A DNA stretch of 64,000 nucleotides from Prochilodus magdalenae. Its lineage: Eukaryota; Chordata; Actinopteri; Characiformes; Prochilodontidae. Of this stretch, positions 14,701 to 29,300 are shown piece after piece (the first letter of the stretch is position 1; each line of letters starts with the position of its first letter). Made by a program: the position numbers and the translations under genes. A model generated the notes under the pieces. That model saw nothing but the letters and a program-made list of their open reading frames with translations. It was not told the DNA's origin and ran no database searches. Location of the stretch: assembly GCA_024036415.1 (NCBI GenBank), contig JAMWET010000160.1:386501-450500 (forward strand), in the 5' to 3' direction.

Positions 14701-16947
14701 CCTGGAAAATTAACAGTGACTTCACTTTAAACTTTCGTTTTTCCCCTCTCCCTCCCAACTCTACCCACATTTTAAACGACAACACACTGGGACCCCATTA
14801 AAAAGTAAGGACTTGAAGAGAATATCATATAAGCTCAGCAGGTAAGAGTGAGCTACATAAAGCTCCAAATGAGTATAAAGGGCATGAAATGATAAAGAAT
14901 ATAAGACAAAAAGACAAATGGAAGAATGTATGATATTATTCATTATTAGATATTAAAAACACAGGGAGATATCCGACAGATAGGAAAGATGGCCTAGCAT
15001 ATCTGCTCAACGCAGAGACAAAATAAATGGCTATATCTCCCACCTTCAAAGAATAGACTTATTTAAAATCATTCATTTAGTATCCTTCTGTCGTGGCTTA
15101 CTGTGGTTTTAAATTAATGAGCAATACAAAGACCACAGAGATCCTGAAATGTCCCCATATTGTCCACTAGGTGGCGGCATTCTACAATGATTTTCTCTAG
15201 AGACTTTCCTCCTCTGCTCCACTTTCTCAACTCAGTCACTCTGGCGCTGCAATGACACTGAGCATGACTGGGTGACTAAGTGACTGTCAGCATTTTTTCA
15301 TCCTCATCACTCTTTCTCTCCTCACCCTGTACTCCTGGACCACTCCGTTCTGCTCATCCTCTGGAGGAGCCTGCCAGGACAGCAGGATGGCTGTGCCGTT
15401 GTCTCCACTCTCCGTTACGGTCACCCCCCTGGGTGCTGCACTGGGGGCTGAGAAAACACAATATGACAGTTAAACATAGGCAAACAGACTGGTTTAGGTG
15501 TGCATGTGTCACAATCAGAACTGGTATTATTCACAGAGCATGAGACTTGGTGGAGTCAACATGCATTTCAGTTAAATAAATACATGCAGCTGTATGCAAA
15601 GGTCTGGGTCACAGTTACATCCTTATCACAAAACTGAACAACAGTGAGCAACACACACATCTGAATGAACTTTATTACTTAACTATTACTGTCCATCTAC
15701 TGGATTTAATGGATGTAGAGAAATAATACAACCTTGTTTTAAAAGGGTTACCTTTACACTATATATACACAGCAGGGGTGTAACAATACACTCAGTCCAC
15801 AATACCATTCACGATAATGGGTCAATAGTTGGCTATTCTTACAATAATCTGAATGAAATAATGAAATTTGAATGAAGGGAAATAATGACACTATTGACAC
15901 TAAAGAGTGAGGTGTTGATTGTTTACAGATATTGGTGTTTATACAGTGCTGTGGGATTAGATGGCATAATTAATAAAACTTCCATTCTTCTTGATGCATT
16001 CTTAAACCTCCTCAATGAACACAGTCATTGGTTCGCATTGTGACTTCACAACTGCACAATGCACTGCTATACCCCTAGTATATAGAATTTTATATACATA
16101 GATATCAATTTTACATTCCAAAAGTTCATGTTAATGTTAACCTATAGAATCGACAAAGCATGTGTGTTTAGACTTTCAATGGTGTGCAAAAGACACCTAA
16201 AGACTCCTAGGCAAATCATTAAAACCATTTATCTTGTCAATAAGTATGTTTTTGCCAGTAAAACACAATATCTCACTACAGTAGATGCAAATTAAAATGC
16301 CTACAGTAGAAAGTATTGTTCCCGATGTGTCCAGCCAGTGCATGGATTTGTTCATTTCATTTCCATTCTTTCATTACTTTGACATAACAAAGGACTAAGT
16401 TCCAAACCAGATACAGGGTGATAACTACAAAGAATAGTCTACGTTCATAAGAAGAACTTAAACAAACCACTACTTCTGGTATACATGTTATTGTATGGGG
16501 TCATAATGCGTGTTTTTGTATAGTGTGTCTTCTCCCATGTTGCTTCGCAGAGTTATGAGAGGGGAGAGTTATTAGAGCACTATTAGAGCACCAGTTGTTG
16601 AGCGCTACAGCTACAAGTGTATGTCTGTGTATGACTGCAAATATTTGTGTACAGCTTACTGGTGATTTGCTGCATGATTTTGGAGTTTTATAATAAAAGA
16701 TTACAGTGTGTTGATAGAGCCTTTCCCTTTAAGTATATTTCTAATACAAGGCTGAGAAAAAGTTATAACATCAGTGAACGTGTATAAAACATCAGTTTTG
16801 AACAGAGGTAAATTAAAGTGTGGATGTATGACGGAGCTTAAATGCAGAAAAAAAACTTCAGCCCCTTATGAGCAATTAAATACCTGAGAGCAAATCCAGC
16901 TGTTTCCTAACTCTTTTCTCTTAGTCTTTTTTCACAGGTATTTCTCC

Positions 16948-17005
<58 letters not shown>

Positions 17006-20000
17006 GAACTCTGGGAGTAAACCAAATCCTTGTGGATTTGCAGAGCCACAGACAACCACACCCTATGAACAATTAGTACGACATTTGTTTGAGCGTTATG
17101 TTCGTTACATGTAGATTTCCCATCTGCTGTTCTGCTTTTTTAGAGTGCCATTCTAAACCGCTACGGCACAGTCTGCCCTTTGGCTGAAAGACCACATTAC
17201 AGCAGCAGCGCAATTTGCTGAATGCCTGAATTGCTCCTACAAATATACATACAGAAGCACACACGAAAGTCCATTGTAACTTAATGCTTATAACAGAAGG
17301 TGGTGGTATGTGTTAAAAGGCCCGTATCCTTCATTATTTTTTATGTTCTCTGAGGTCCACTGATGACATTTGTGTGGTTGATCTGTTCCAACCACTTTTT
17401 ATCTCGTGGAATTAAACAGGATGTTTTTGTTAAAGCTGCCTTTGAAGACCCAGGGAACCTAAATATGTGGTTTCTTTCTAATGAGGTTAATCTAGTTCTT
17501 GCAGGTAAGCAGTAAACATGCACTAAGCACACCCTTTGTATAATGTTCCAATGACCGAGAAATGACCAAAACACACTGGCCACTTTATTAGGTTTTTTGT
17601 ATCAACACTCACTTTCACTTTATCAACTACTTACTATATAGGAGCACTTTGTAGATCTACAATTACAAAATGTAGTCCCATCTGTGTCTCTGCATACTTT
17701 GTTTGCCCCATTTCACCCTGTTCTTCTATGGTCAGGACCCATACAGAACCACCAAAGAAAAAATATGATTTGGGTGGTGGATCATTGCCAGTACTTTAAT
17801 GACACTGACAAATACAGCAGAGATACAAGGTGGGGTACCTAAGGAAGTGGCTGGTGGGTCAACTACTCCTAACTGAAGCTAACTCAGCATAAGCCTGTCT
17901 GTAGCTGTCCGTCACCTCTTCATTCATTTATCCACACACCAACTTTGTGTACTGACCCATTCTGTTTTTGATAATTAAGTTAGCATTACATATTATGCCC
18001 TTTAAAGAAAGAAAGCGAGAAAGAAAGGGAGAGTGCAATTTGGACAAATAAAAGCAGGATGGTTGGACAATTATACAGTTAGACAGATGTTTACACCTTA
18101 CCTTCTTCTAGCGTCTTGCCCACTTTGATATCGCTGTCCGTGCCCTGGAACTCATTGAAAAAGGGCCTCACTTTGAAGTCGTAGGTGGTGCCCTTGCGAA
18201 GCTGTGTGATCAGGGCTGTGTATTCTCCTGGTGTCCGCACTTCAAATACAGCCCAATCGCTCCGGGTTTGACCCATCTCAGAGGACATTCGGTACATCAC
18301 TTTATAGCCCTGGATATACTGCGACTGCTGCTCCACCTACAGACAAAGAAAAGTATAGAGCAGTTATCAGTAAATAAAACAGGAACTAGAGTGTTCATTG
18401 AAAATTTGTGACAAAATTTAAATCTTTAATATGTTATGACTTTCTAAAATCATGATCAGATTATGATCAGATCTTCATTAAACACTGAGCAGCAATGATT
18501 TCAAACAAAGGCTCTTTTAAGTGTTGATCAGCCCTGCACATTGGCTCTTACAGAACTGGTTTAGAACTCTCGATGATGGCAAACTGTCCTGGTCCAATAG
18601 CAGCTCCAAACCATGATACTACCACCACCATGCTTCATGGTTGGGATGGGGTTCTTATGCTGCAAGGCAGTATCTCTTTTATTTAGGAATAAGGCCCATT
18701 CTTTCCTTATCCATCCACTGGAGAGTAGTGCCTTTTCCATGCCATGATTCCATACATACCATTATTGTTCAGTCTTTGCCTGATTGTAGACTCATGAACC
18801 CTGAAAAGTTCATTAAAACGCAAACACTGAAATGTGAGATCTGCAAATCCTTGAATGTTATCCTCATGGGGGTGTTTTGGTTGGATGACAACTCCAGGGA
18901 AAGGTAACAGTGGGGTTGAATGTCTTCTGTTTTTACTCTGCATGACAGTGAATCTGTGAGGTCCATACTCTCAGAAATTGGGAACTCTTATAGCCAAATA
19001 AGCACTGGCAAATGAGGTCCCCGGAAATGTCACTTGACTGAGACAATGGCATGCACTTACAAATGTCTGTAGTAAAGACCAGATTAAACCTTCTAACGGT
19101 AATTATCACCTGCACCAAACGGATCATTCTAGAGGCTCACATAATTTTGAAAACAAAGACATTAAATGTTGGATCAATTTATTTTAACAATGGAGGAAAA
19201 TGTATATAATTGTTCATGTTATTGGTTCAGTTATTAGATTAGTTTTATCTATTATGTGATCTGACTATGTTTTACATCGTATTTAGGTAGAAATTCACAA
19301 AACAATTAAGTGTTCACAAACTCTCAAGCAGCACTGTAAGTTTTACCAGTTAGTTACAGTAGTCTTGAGAAGCGGCTGAAAGAGCTAAATAAATGGCAGG
19401 TTTTGTTCAGCAGTAAAACAGTGTCACATTATCTTTAATTATACAGAGGCCATAAAGTTTGTCATGACATCTTGTCACAAGCTAAATTTCACAAACTGGA
19501 CTAGCACTTATGTCCATTTCTAGGCCAACCTCAAAACATATGAGCATAGCCTGAGGCTTTCTCTCCCACTGATTCTGCTTAGGATTAGTTCTAGCTAGCA
19601 CTAGCCCACAGTAAGGCTGTTCTTGTGGAAAATCAACAGACTCAACTAAGGCTGTGCAACTAAGGAAGCACACCACATGTCAGCTATAAAGTATCCAAAC
19701 AGGAACTGTCTACTTCCACTGTGGTACTATGAGGCATCTGGTGGTTTTAGGAGTATCACTTATTATGGGAACAAGTCATGCATAATACAGAGTAAATCAG
19801 AACTGCTGCCTTATGGGAAACCTTTGAAAAAACATTTGCAATATTAACAGCAATATTAAAAGACCACTTATACAAACTCACAAATGTGTGTAGTTTTGAG
19901 TTGTAGCTGTGAGCTGCAACAATAACACTGAAAGACCAAGAAAAGCAGTAATATTCATATTTAGCACATTGATTTAAGGTCTTTTTTGATATATTTCAGT

Positions 20001-23000
20001 AGCCCTGGAGCTGTTGTGTAAACATACGAGTGGAATCACCTCCATATGGTTCCAATGCAGAGAGAACAGTGCATGCTTGTAAAGTGTTTAATGCTCTCTT
20101 GATCCGAACCAATAAAACTGCTGTCGTTTCAGCTGCAACTCATTAGGCGCTCAAAAAGTGAGAATGGTCCAAAATGCAGATATGAAACACTGTACTCTTC
20201 TATTTGTGTGTTGGAAACAAGAAGAAAACAGGCGGAGAGTTTCCATTACGCCACATTGGACGTTTTATGGATATACTACCTGCTTGTGTAAAGCCTCATC
20301 ATAGTCTAAATGAGTGGCAAATAAGACAGCGTTGCTTACTGCTGCTCAAAAAAAGTAATTTGATGGGAAATTCTCCATTGTGGAGCATATTTTGTGGTGA
20401 TAGGAATCACACATTCAGTGCCTCCAAAAAGTTACCTCACAGAAGCTATTCCATAAATGATTAAGAAAATGCTGCCTGTCTCAGCTGTTTTATGATCATA
20501 ATTATCATAAGAGGGGATATTAAAGGTACATTTCACCATTATTAGCACTGAATGTAAAAACACAAAAGACGTGTGAAGATCGGCTGGTAACGTTAGACAA
20601 CAAATTAAATATAATATATAATATAATATAATATATAATATATATAAAAATAATATAATTCTCTACACGTCAAATCACCCTGAATGATTTTATTTACATC
20701 TCAACCATTGAATTATGCAGAATGTTTGAACAATTGGAGGAATTCGCCTTTAAGACAACCCCTGAGAAAGGCTACAGGGCCTACCCTGTTAGTACTCCAG
20801 TCAGTGGGTGATTGAATGGAGGGAAGTGTGGGTACTCACGGTCCACTGCACTCGAATGGAGGAGGAGGAGAGGATGGTGGGATTGTGGAGGTGGATAACA
20901 ACATCCCCCAGCTCTCTCTGGATCTGACCATGTTCCACTCCCTGACTGGTTGGAGGAATGTCTGCATGCACACATTTGAAATACTTGTTTCCACATAAAC
21001 GATAATTTAATTAAACAGGCACTGAATGTATATGGAAAAGTTTCCAACACAGCAATATTATTCCATTACAGCGGTTCCCTTTCAGGGCTAAACGAAAGAA
21101 GCGCCTTGTACACATGCATATAAAGGCAGATTATTTTAGTCCATTGTGACTTAAATTTGCCTACAAAACTGACAGTTTATTAGGCACGTTGTACTGGACA
21201 AAGTATAAGAAACCCTCCAGTAGAGGTGGACTTCAGAGATAGCACATACTGACTGTAGCCCATCTGTTTCTGCTTAATTTACAAGCCCCCAACCAACAGA
21301 AGAAGATATAAAGCAAGATATGAAGAAAGTTATAGGGAAAGAAAGCATATACCATCTATACCATCTGCTGGTCGCAGTACAGACAATATACAATACAACC
21401 ATATACCTATAAGGATCAAAATACAAATTGATTATGTACACTTTGTAGTGTGTTTTGGGGAAGCTCTATTTCTGCCTATCTTGAAAGTATTTAGAACATT
21501 GACATAAATATAGGCGAAAGTGGTGGTGACATGTTATGGTGCAGATTATGGTGTGTAGCCTACAATGCAAAGTAATTCCAATTTCCTGTATATGCATGAA
21601 TGCAAACAGCAAACTTCTTAAGCTTTCTTTCCCTAATGTCTCTTACAGCACACCTACAAGCTGCACCAACAAGGTAGGTGAGTGGCCGGCAAGTACATAT
21701 TAGCATATATATGACTTTCTGTCTGACTGGACTGGGTAAACTCACCCTGTGTTTTGACGGCGTCGCTGATGGGGCTGGGGTCACTCAGGCCGTATGCATT
21801 AGCTGCTCTTACCAAGAACAGATAGACAGCGCTAGGCTTCAGGCCCTTCAGCACGTAGCTCTCTGTCCTCACGTGCTCTGCCAGTGTCTGCCAGCTGCTG
21901 CCCGATGCATGACTGCAGGAAAGCACCACACACATAACAGTGACCAAACCCTACTAGTGTAGCATTGCAAACATCCCCTGCTAAAGAGTTTAACTTGGAA
22001 TAATACAGGTAATATGGCTTAAGCCCTGAATCTGTCAGAACTGAATGTAGATATAACACAAACGTAATTCATTACATAACTATGGAATTACATTTAAATA
22101 TGCATAGTAAAACGACAGGAATAACTTCAATGTGCTAAAAATGACAAACAATAAGAGCACCTCCGAAGCCCAATGCACATTGGGCATAGGTCCAGTGGGA
22201 TTCTGAAGTATTAGGTACCTGAAGCCCTCGATAATGTAAGAGGTAGGTGTGGCTCCCGAGTTAAGATCAGGCTTCCAGGAGAGAGACACTGTGGTGCGGG
22301 TAACGTCGGTCACCTCGGGTTTGGAAGGGGCACTGGGGATCAGGTTGGGGTCAGTGGGTCTTCCTGGCTGGACTGCAACACCAAACTCTGAGACAGAATG
22401 GTGAAGCCATTAAAGAAAAAAAATAAACTTAAACTTTCTCTTCTTTCCTTTCTCACTCACACACGCCATCTTTATGATGTCAAACCCACATAAAGGCAGG
22501 AGACAAGCAATTACTGAGACATTCAGCTTTAATTTCTCTCTCATGTCTGCAGTCTCAGCAGGCGCCAGTACCTTGCACCTCCAGGTAAGCTTTCCACGAC
22601 GCCTCTCCACTCGGGGTGGACGCTATGCACGTATACATGCCTGTGTCTCCAAGCTGTGTCAAAACAAAGAGAACGGAGAGAGAGAAAAAAATTCAGTTAC
22701 ATTTTAATGACTGTACAATGCAAAAAAAAAACAAACTCAAAAATAGACATAATCTGTTATGTAATGTTATTTCTGATGGCATGACCAAATTAGTCTAAAT
22801 CAATTATAATAAAGTATGCACAAATGTATTACTATAAGATCCCTCTCTGTGTAGTTGTGGATGACCAAATCTTGCAGTTAATTGGATTGTATCCTGTGAT
22901 ATTAATAGTCACCCGGAGAACATCTGCTTATTTGTTTTTCCTTATATATTGCGCTATTGCATAAACATCTTGCTCATTGCATGCACTATTAAACACAATT

Positions 23001-23533
23001 TCCAACACACAGATGAAAATACAGATGTCATTTTAGTCACTGTTCTTATGGAACCTGCCATCCAATAAAGAACCCTTTTGCCATTTTGATCCAAAGGTCA
23101 TCTAGGCCTCCTTGTCATTTTCATAGGATGTTAACTGCTTCAGTAAATACTGCTGCACACCTGTCTAAAGCTATCTGCCTGTTTCTACACTTTGTCATCT
23201 GTGTTTAGTGAAATTCTCAAAACTAAATAAGAATATTTCAGGCTATTTGCTTCATTCCAAAATGCCTGCTGAAACATGTGCTAACGTGTCGCAATGTACA
23301 GAGTAAATTTCTGTATAACCATATTCAAACTGACTTGACAGGTCAGAGACATATTCAGTAGACACAGTATGACTAATACTACATTTAGGGCACTCTGTCC
23401 ACCAGACATTTGGGTATAAAGCAAATGGGCAGATGTCCTTACTCAGTTTCTAACTGAGGACTAGTTTCCTTGGTCTCCACGCCTCAACACCCTTTCCTGA
23501 TATTTGACTGTCTTCACTGTACCCTTGCTGTCA

Positions 23534-23576
<43 letters not shown>

Positions 23577-25224
23577 AGGGGAAGAAGAGGCCGTGGGGTT
23601 TCCAGTCAAATGGAAAAGATTTCAGTTCTAGCTAATTAGAGACTTTGTCCATGTCCTAAAAGAGCCTCTTCAAAAGTGAGGACAGACAGGGAGTCACAGA
23701 GCAGACAAGATGGAAAATCTTCCAGTAAAATCTACACAGGGATCACAGTCACTGAAAATAGCTATATTAGATGGTAAAGGCTTTACATCCATGTATAGCT
23801 GTTGTCTCGTGTCTGCTGCAATAGTAAAACGCCTGAGGTTAAACAGATTCTCTTTGTCTCCCTCGTTGAGTGATTTAAAGACACGCTCTGACAGCCTCTG
23901 TTGAAATGACCTTTGACCTAGACACAGTGGAAGCGCAGACACCCATCTGTGTGAAACGACAACGGCACCATATCCCCTCCCCCTCTCGCCACGCGTGCGA
24001 GTCATTTCATGAACTTGATGAGTGAGTGACAGAGTGTGTGTTAGACTTCATCCACAACAGTTCAGAAACAGACGTTTGACTGACAGTCACAAAAAACTGG
24101 ACTTCCAGCGTGAAAATAATTACTATGACATATAATGAGAACCATATACAAACAAATGCACAGGTTCCCGTTTGTATAACGTCAGGATGTGGAGTCATAC
24201 TAGTTGCATATATACCTACATATACCACCTAGTTATTTCAGACCATTTCTACTGGTCTGCTCATTATCATTATGAAATGTAGCAAAGCTAGTACTGTCAA
24301 AATGTACCTAAAGAATAAATAAATAAGTAAATTGATTAATTACTTAATTAATAAACAAACACACACAAAGACACGAGGCACACTAAAATAATACCTCTAT
24401 TAAAATAACGAGTGGCTCATATGTGTCACTGCTGTTCAGACAAAACATTTTACCTCCAAAATCATAACTTTACAGGAACTGAGTAAAACATTTGAAGGGT
24501 TTCTATTTTAGTTGACTAATTAATTGTGAAATGTTAATGAAAAGATGCTGGTCTTTTTAAATACGATCACTACTACTGTTGCATGCGAAATTCAGGGACG
24601 TTAACACGGTGTTAAAAACAGTCGTTGTTACAATTTGCGTGCATGTTGTCCTGTGTCAATGTGTGTGTTGTGCAGCTGTCTGACAATGGTGCCCATACAT
24701 GCTTACATTACATGTGTGGCTGAGCGTGAAACTTGAATCATTCGCATGTCTCACAATGTCAAACCTACCCAACATTCTCGTCTGCTGATTCCTTCTGTGT
24801 GCAACACTTCTATTTGCGCAGCTATTCTTTTGACGATAAGTGCAACATGGTAAAACAATAGTCAAAAGCATAATGGCACTGAGCAGAAGTTAAACTTTGT
24901 TTGTCACACTGAGTCTGTGCCTTGTAGGGAATGTATTAACACTGGCTGTTCTTATTTATCTCTGTCAGATTTAAACAAGTGAATCATGAATAGACTCCTC
25001 CATGCCATACCTTGGCATAGCGTATCTGAAGAGCTCCCGTGTCCAGCTGTTTGAGCCGCGAGTCGTGAGTGGACACCAGTGCTCCGTCTTTTCTCCACAG
25101 GATGGTAGGGGTGGGAGTTCCTGTTGCCTGACAACCCAGAACTACTGTCCCATCAACAGACACTGTCTGATTGGTGGGACCTTGACGAACCACAGGAGGG
25201 GGTCTGTCTGAAATAACTAGAAGG

Positions 25225-25279
<55 letters not shown>

Positions 25280-25583
25280 TTGCAATTAGTATTTAGAGGT
25301 GCCAGTTGTGTCTGAACACACAGGAATTTGTCTACCGCATTTAACCCATCGGTGAAGTGACACACACACTCACACCCACACCGAAACACACACCCACACT
25401 AGGGGGGCAGTGAGCACAGGTGCCCGGAGTGGTGGGCTCCCAAGGAGGTGGGCATTAGGTGCCAGGTTGTGTCAATTCAGGGAGTCAAACTGGTGACCCT
25501 TCGGGCACAAGGCCGGTTCCCCAACTTCGAGGCAGAGAGAGAGAGACAGACAGAGAGAGAGACAGACAAAGAGAGAGACAGAC

Positions 25584-25615
<32 letters not shown>

Positions 25616-26289
25616 GGAGACAGAGAGACAGACAGAGAGAGAGAAAAAAGCAAGAGAAAGAGAGAGAAAGATAGACATAGGTGCCAGGTTGTGTCGACTC
25701 AGGGAGTCAAACTGGTGACCCTTCGGTCACAAGGCTGGTTCCACAACCTCGAGCTAGAGATAGAGACAGACAGAGAGAGAGACACACAGAAAGAAAGAGA
25801 GAAAGAGAAAGAGAGAAAAAGATAGACATAGGTAATGGAGTGAATAAAAGAGACAGAGTAAGACAGAAAGAGAGGGAGAATAAATGGAGAGTACATTAAG
25901 GGGGAAAAAGAGGGAGATAGAAAGCGAGATAAAAAGGAAGAGAGAGAGTGAGAGTAAAACAATAATCTAGACAGCTCTTAAAATAACTCATTCATAACAT
26001 TCAACTATAAAAAAACTGGACAAAGAAAAATGACGAGTTGTAAATGTGTTCACAGTGTAAAGGGTGAGAGAGGTGATCACACATTTGACGAGTGAGAGAG
26101 CATGTGCGTGTGTGCACGAGACAGAGACAGCAACCGTGATGGAAGCCAATTTTTTCAACTGGAAGCAATTTTCTAATCACTCAGCAGCAGTAGCTCAAGT
26201 GAGGCCGAACGAGAGAAATGCAATTAATACCACTAAAATTCCAACGTCAATCTCTCCTACAAACGTACATACAACACAGCACAGCACAT

Positions 26290-26323
<34 letters not shown>

Positions 26324-29300
26324 ACTTCACCAAAACTCCACAGCAGAATTCCACTCACAAACCAACCGCTGAGGTGACCGTCAGTGTAATCAGCACTATT
26401 AAACCTACCATTAACCAGCCACAGTCCACTGTACAAACCCTGCAGGACATGCAGACTGAACGCGTAGCTGAAATCGTGGTTTGTTTATAAAGCAGTGTGG
26501 TATTGTTATCAGCATTAGTGGTTATGTCTCAGTTACTGTGCACTGCCCTGTCGAAAGCACTGGCCTTGTTTCTGCTGAAGGTGAACAGAAATGTACTGCT
26601 ACAGAACGTTTCAGTGGACTACAGTGACTTTTATTTCTGTCTTTCTATTGAGGGGAACCACCACATGTGTATGTCTCACAGAGTCAGAGTCATCCCATAT
26701 AACCAGCACAAATCCTGGGCTGTTGTAATTACTGAACATCATGGCAGCGACCTGTAATTATGATCAGCACATGCGGTGAGAGAGGGGCAGGAGTGCCTCT
26801 CTAAAACGCTCAAATAACTGTTATTACCCTCTCTCTCTCTTTCTGTTTCTCTCTTATTACTGGGTCATACTGCACTTAAGATGTGCTGGGTATGTCTGGG
26901 AGTGATCGATATGACAAGATGTGTCACAATACATCACGTATGAGTATATCACAGGTCATGTATGGATCAGCATGTTGAGGTGGAGCAGTCAGTGTGCTAA
27001 CGTGTTCTATAAAAGAAATGCTATACTATAAACAACAGCAAAAACTATCCTGCTATTATATATGTTACATATGTTAAAGAAAATCAAATTCTACTTATTT
27101 AAACTTTGCTAGACGCTGTTTTAATATATTGGACCAAATGACATCACAACATGACATAGACATTTTAGACAGTTATATGTTTCCAACTTTGTGGCAGCAT
27201 TTTCAGCATGACTGTGCCCCAAGCAAGCTTTTTGGTTTAATGAATTTGGTGTGGAGGAGCTCCAGTGACCTACTCAGAGCTCTGACTTCAACCTTATTGA
27301 CACCATCTGGATGAACTGGAAAGGTACTACAAGCAAGACCTTCTCGCCAAACATCAGTGCCTGACCTCACAAACGCGATTTTGATGGAATGGCCACATTC
27401 CAAAATATTGTGGAAAGCATTCCCAAAAGAGAGCAGGCTGTTATAGCTGCAATTCCATATTAATGGCCAAGGCTTTGGAATGGAATTTCCAAAAAGCTTA
27501 TATAAGTGTGATGTATTCACATACAGCCTCTTGAACTCTGCCTTTTAGTGAAATGGTACTGTATATTTTACATATAGCACTTATATTCTGTTTTAATGGT
27601 GCAGTTTGTGTAGTCTAACTTCACAGACTTTAGAAATACAACATATCATGATACATATAAAGAGCTTTTCAAGTACTGTGATGATACATTTTGATCATAT
27701 TGTCCAGCACTACTTTGGTGAGTGTTTAAGGGCATGTTTCTTACTGTCTGTGACCTCCAAAAGGGCTTTGGTGATCACGCTCCCCGCTATGTTGAGAGCC
27801 TGGCAGCTGTAATATCCAGCATCCCCTCGCTCCACGCCTGTGATGGTCAAATCACCCGTCTGAGAGACAGAGAAGCGGCTGGAGGGCTGCGGCGGCTGAG
27901 AGGAAAACAGCAGGTTCTGCACCGAGGAGAAGAAAAAGGAGGAACAACAGTGAGGATACCTAAAAGGATCAGATGTCATCTCTTCCTTCTGTTTCTTGTG
28001 ATGACGCTTCAAATCTTACTGCAAACTTATCACCTTCCTTTTCTTTAATCCTCTCTCTCTAGTGCAGTCTCTGTTTCTCAAAACAAGGGCTGTCCTTTTA
28101 GCTGAAAGCAAAAGTTGCCTGGAATTCTAGAAAGTTTATTTCCCTATTCTACAGTCATCAAGTCTAATATGTTGAAGGTGTACACTACCCATAGTTGACA
28201 AGCCAGGACACGTTTGGTGTCCAAAATGATTCTTCAAAAAGCGCACTGAAGCTTTTTGGCTTTTAATGTAGCCATACAGTACAGGACGTTTATGTATCAC
28301 CAATTAGCATTGTGCAGGCCTAACCTTGTCATATTAAATGAAGGACTTTCAGATCCTATTTTACGTATTTTACAATCTCTCTCTCTAGGTTGTAGTAACT
28401 ATAAACAGTATTACCACCATCTTGTAGCCTGAATTTTGCAGCTGTCCATTTTTTATAGATAACAAAATGTCCTACTGTGGCACAAACCGCATACTATTCT
28501 ATTAGTTTATTTTAGTCTATTTAGACTTACTTAATAGCTCAATGCAGTTTAAAACAGTTTTAGACAAACAGGCAATGATTAAAGGCCTCTGCATACTTCT
28601 TGCAGAGACAATGTTTGCCTGGCTTCAGTGAACAAACTGATGTAATTGTGGAGAAAACGAAGTCTGTCTAGCCACAGACGCTGCGCAGAGGCTTCACTTG
28701 GCGTGTTGTGCACATGGCAGCTTGGCGGATGAAAAGGTTACTCAACAAAGACTGTGATTGGACGGTACACAAGTGATATGCTTTTAAAACAAAGATAGAT
28801 GACTGAGTTGCTTTGTTTAGCAAATATTACACCAGTATTTCACCGGTAAATGTACATAAGGCAACCTAAACATAAAGGATTAAGTGCCTTTAAGAAAGCC
28901 TCAAACCATACAGGTCATCTTGTATAGGGGTTCATATTAGTCGTCATCTTTTTTTGTCAGCTTTTTATTTATTTATTTTTTTAATGTTCTCGTTTCGAGG
29001 TACAGCAGTTATATTCTGACTTGCATGTTGCCCTATCTAGAACCAAGACAGAATTATATTCCAGGACTCATGAAATGTATAAATTGTCATAGTTTCACCT
29101 GCAATAGTGGAGCGTATGTGACAGGCCAAAGAAGGCTGTGTGTCTGTAAGCTCACAAAGGTCTTTTTGGCTTTGAGCAACAATTTACAAAGGTAATTCCA
29201 CAAGACTTGAGGTCTTTAGGCATGCAATCTGCACTGCACTACACTTGTGACTTTGTATGCTTCAATTCCATTAGGATAAAGCAGCTAGGAAACTATAAAC

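Larger units (their letters stand above)
15448..18101 (-). other. robo1 intron, 2.7 kb
   Basis: Non-coding. It contains a (CA)n microsatellite (16952-17000) and a degraded copy of a fish dispersed repeat (about 17560-17960). Confidence 0.7.
18337..20839 (-). other. robo1 intron, 2.5 kb
   Basis: Contains a decayed Tc1-like transposase in the same orientation as robo1 (about 18540-19140) and a short AT-only patch (about 20605-20657). Otherwise nothing seen. Confidence 0.7.
25208..27744 (-). other. robo1 intron between Ig4 and Ig5, 2.5 kb
   Basis: Begins next to the Ig5 exon with a (GA)n tract, then a SINE-like fragment, a duplicated unit within purine-rich DNA (25458-25950), a (CA)n run (about 26299-26321) and the 3' half of a decayed Tc1-like transposase (about 27130-27545). 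Microexon e6b of mammalian Robo1 would be expected here; I scanned for a 9-12 nt exon coding V-I-A between AG and GT and found no convincing one. Confidence 0.65.

Noticed and set aside
25448..25899. Overlapping ORFs rich in R, E, D and T
   Set aside because: Direct translation of GA/GACA microsatellite DNA; all frames are open.
29092..29108. Sequence reading ATTGCAG followed by GTGAAA on the minus strand, like a microexon e6b end
   Set aside because: It lies in the wrong intron (between the two Ig4 exons) and has no AG at the required distance upstream.
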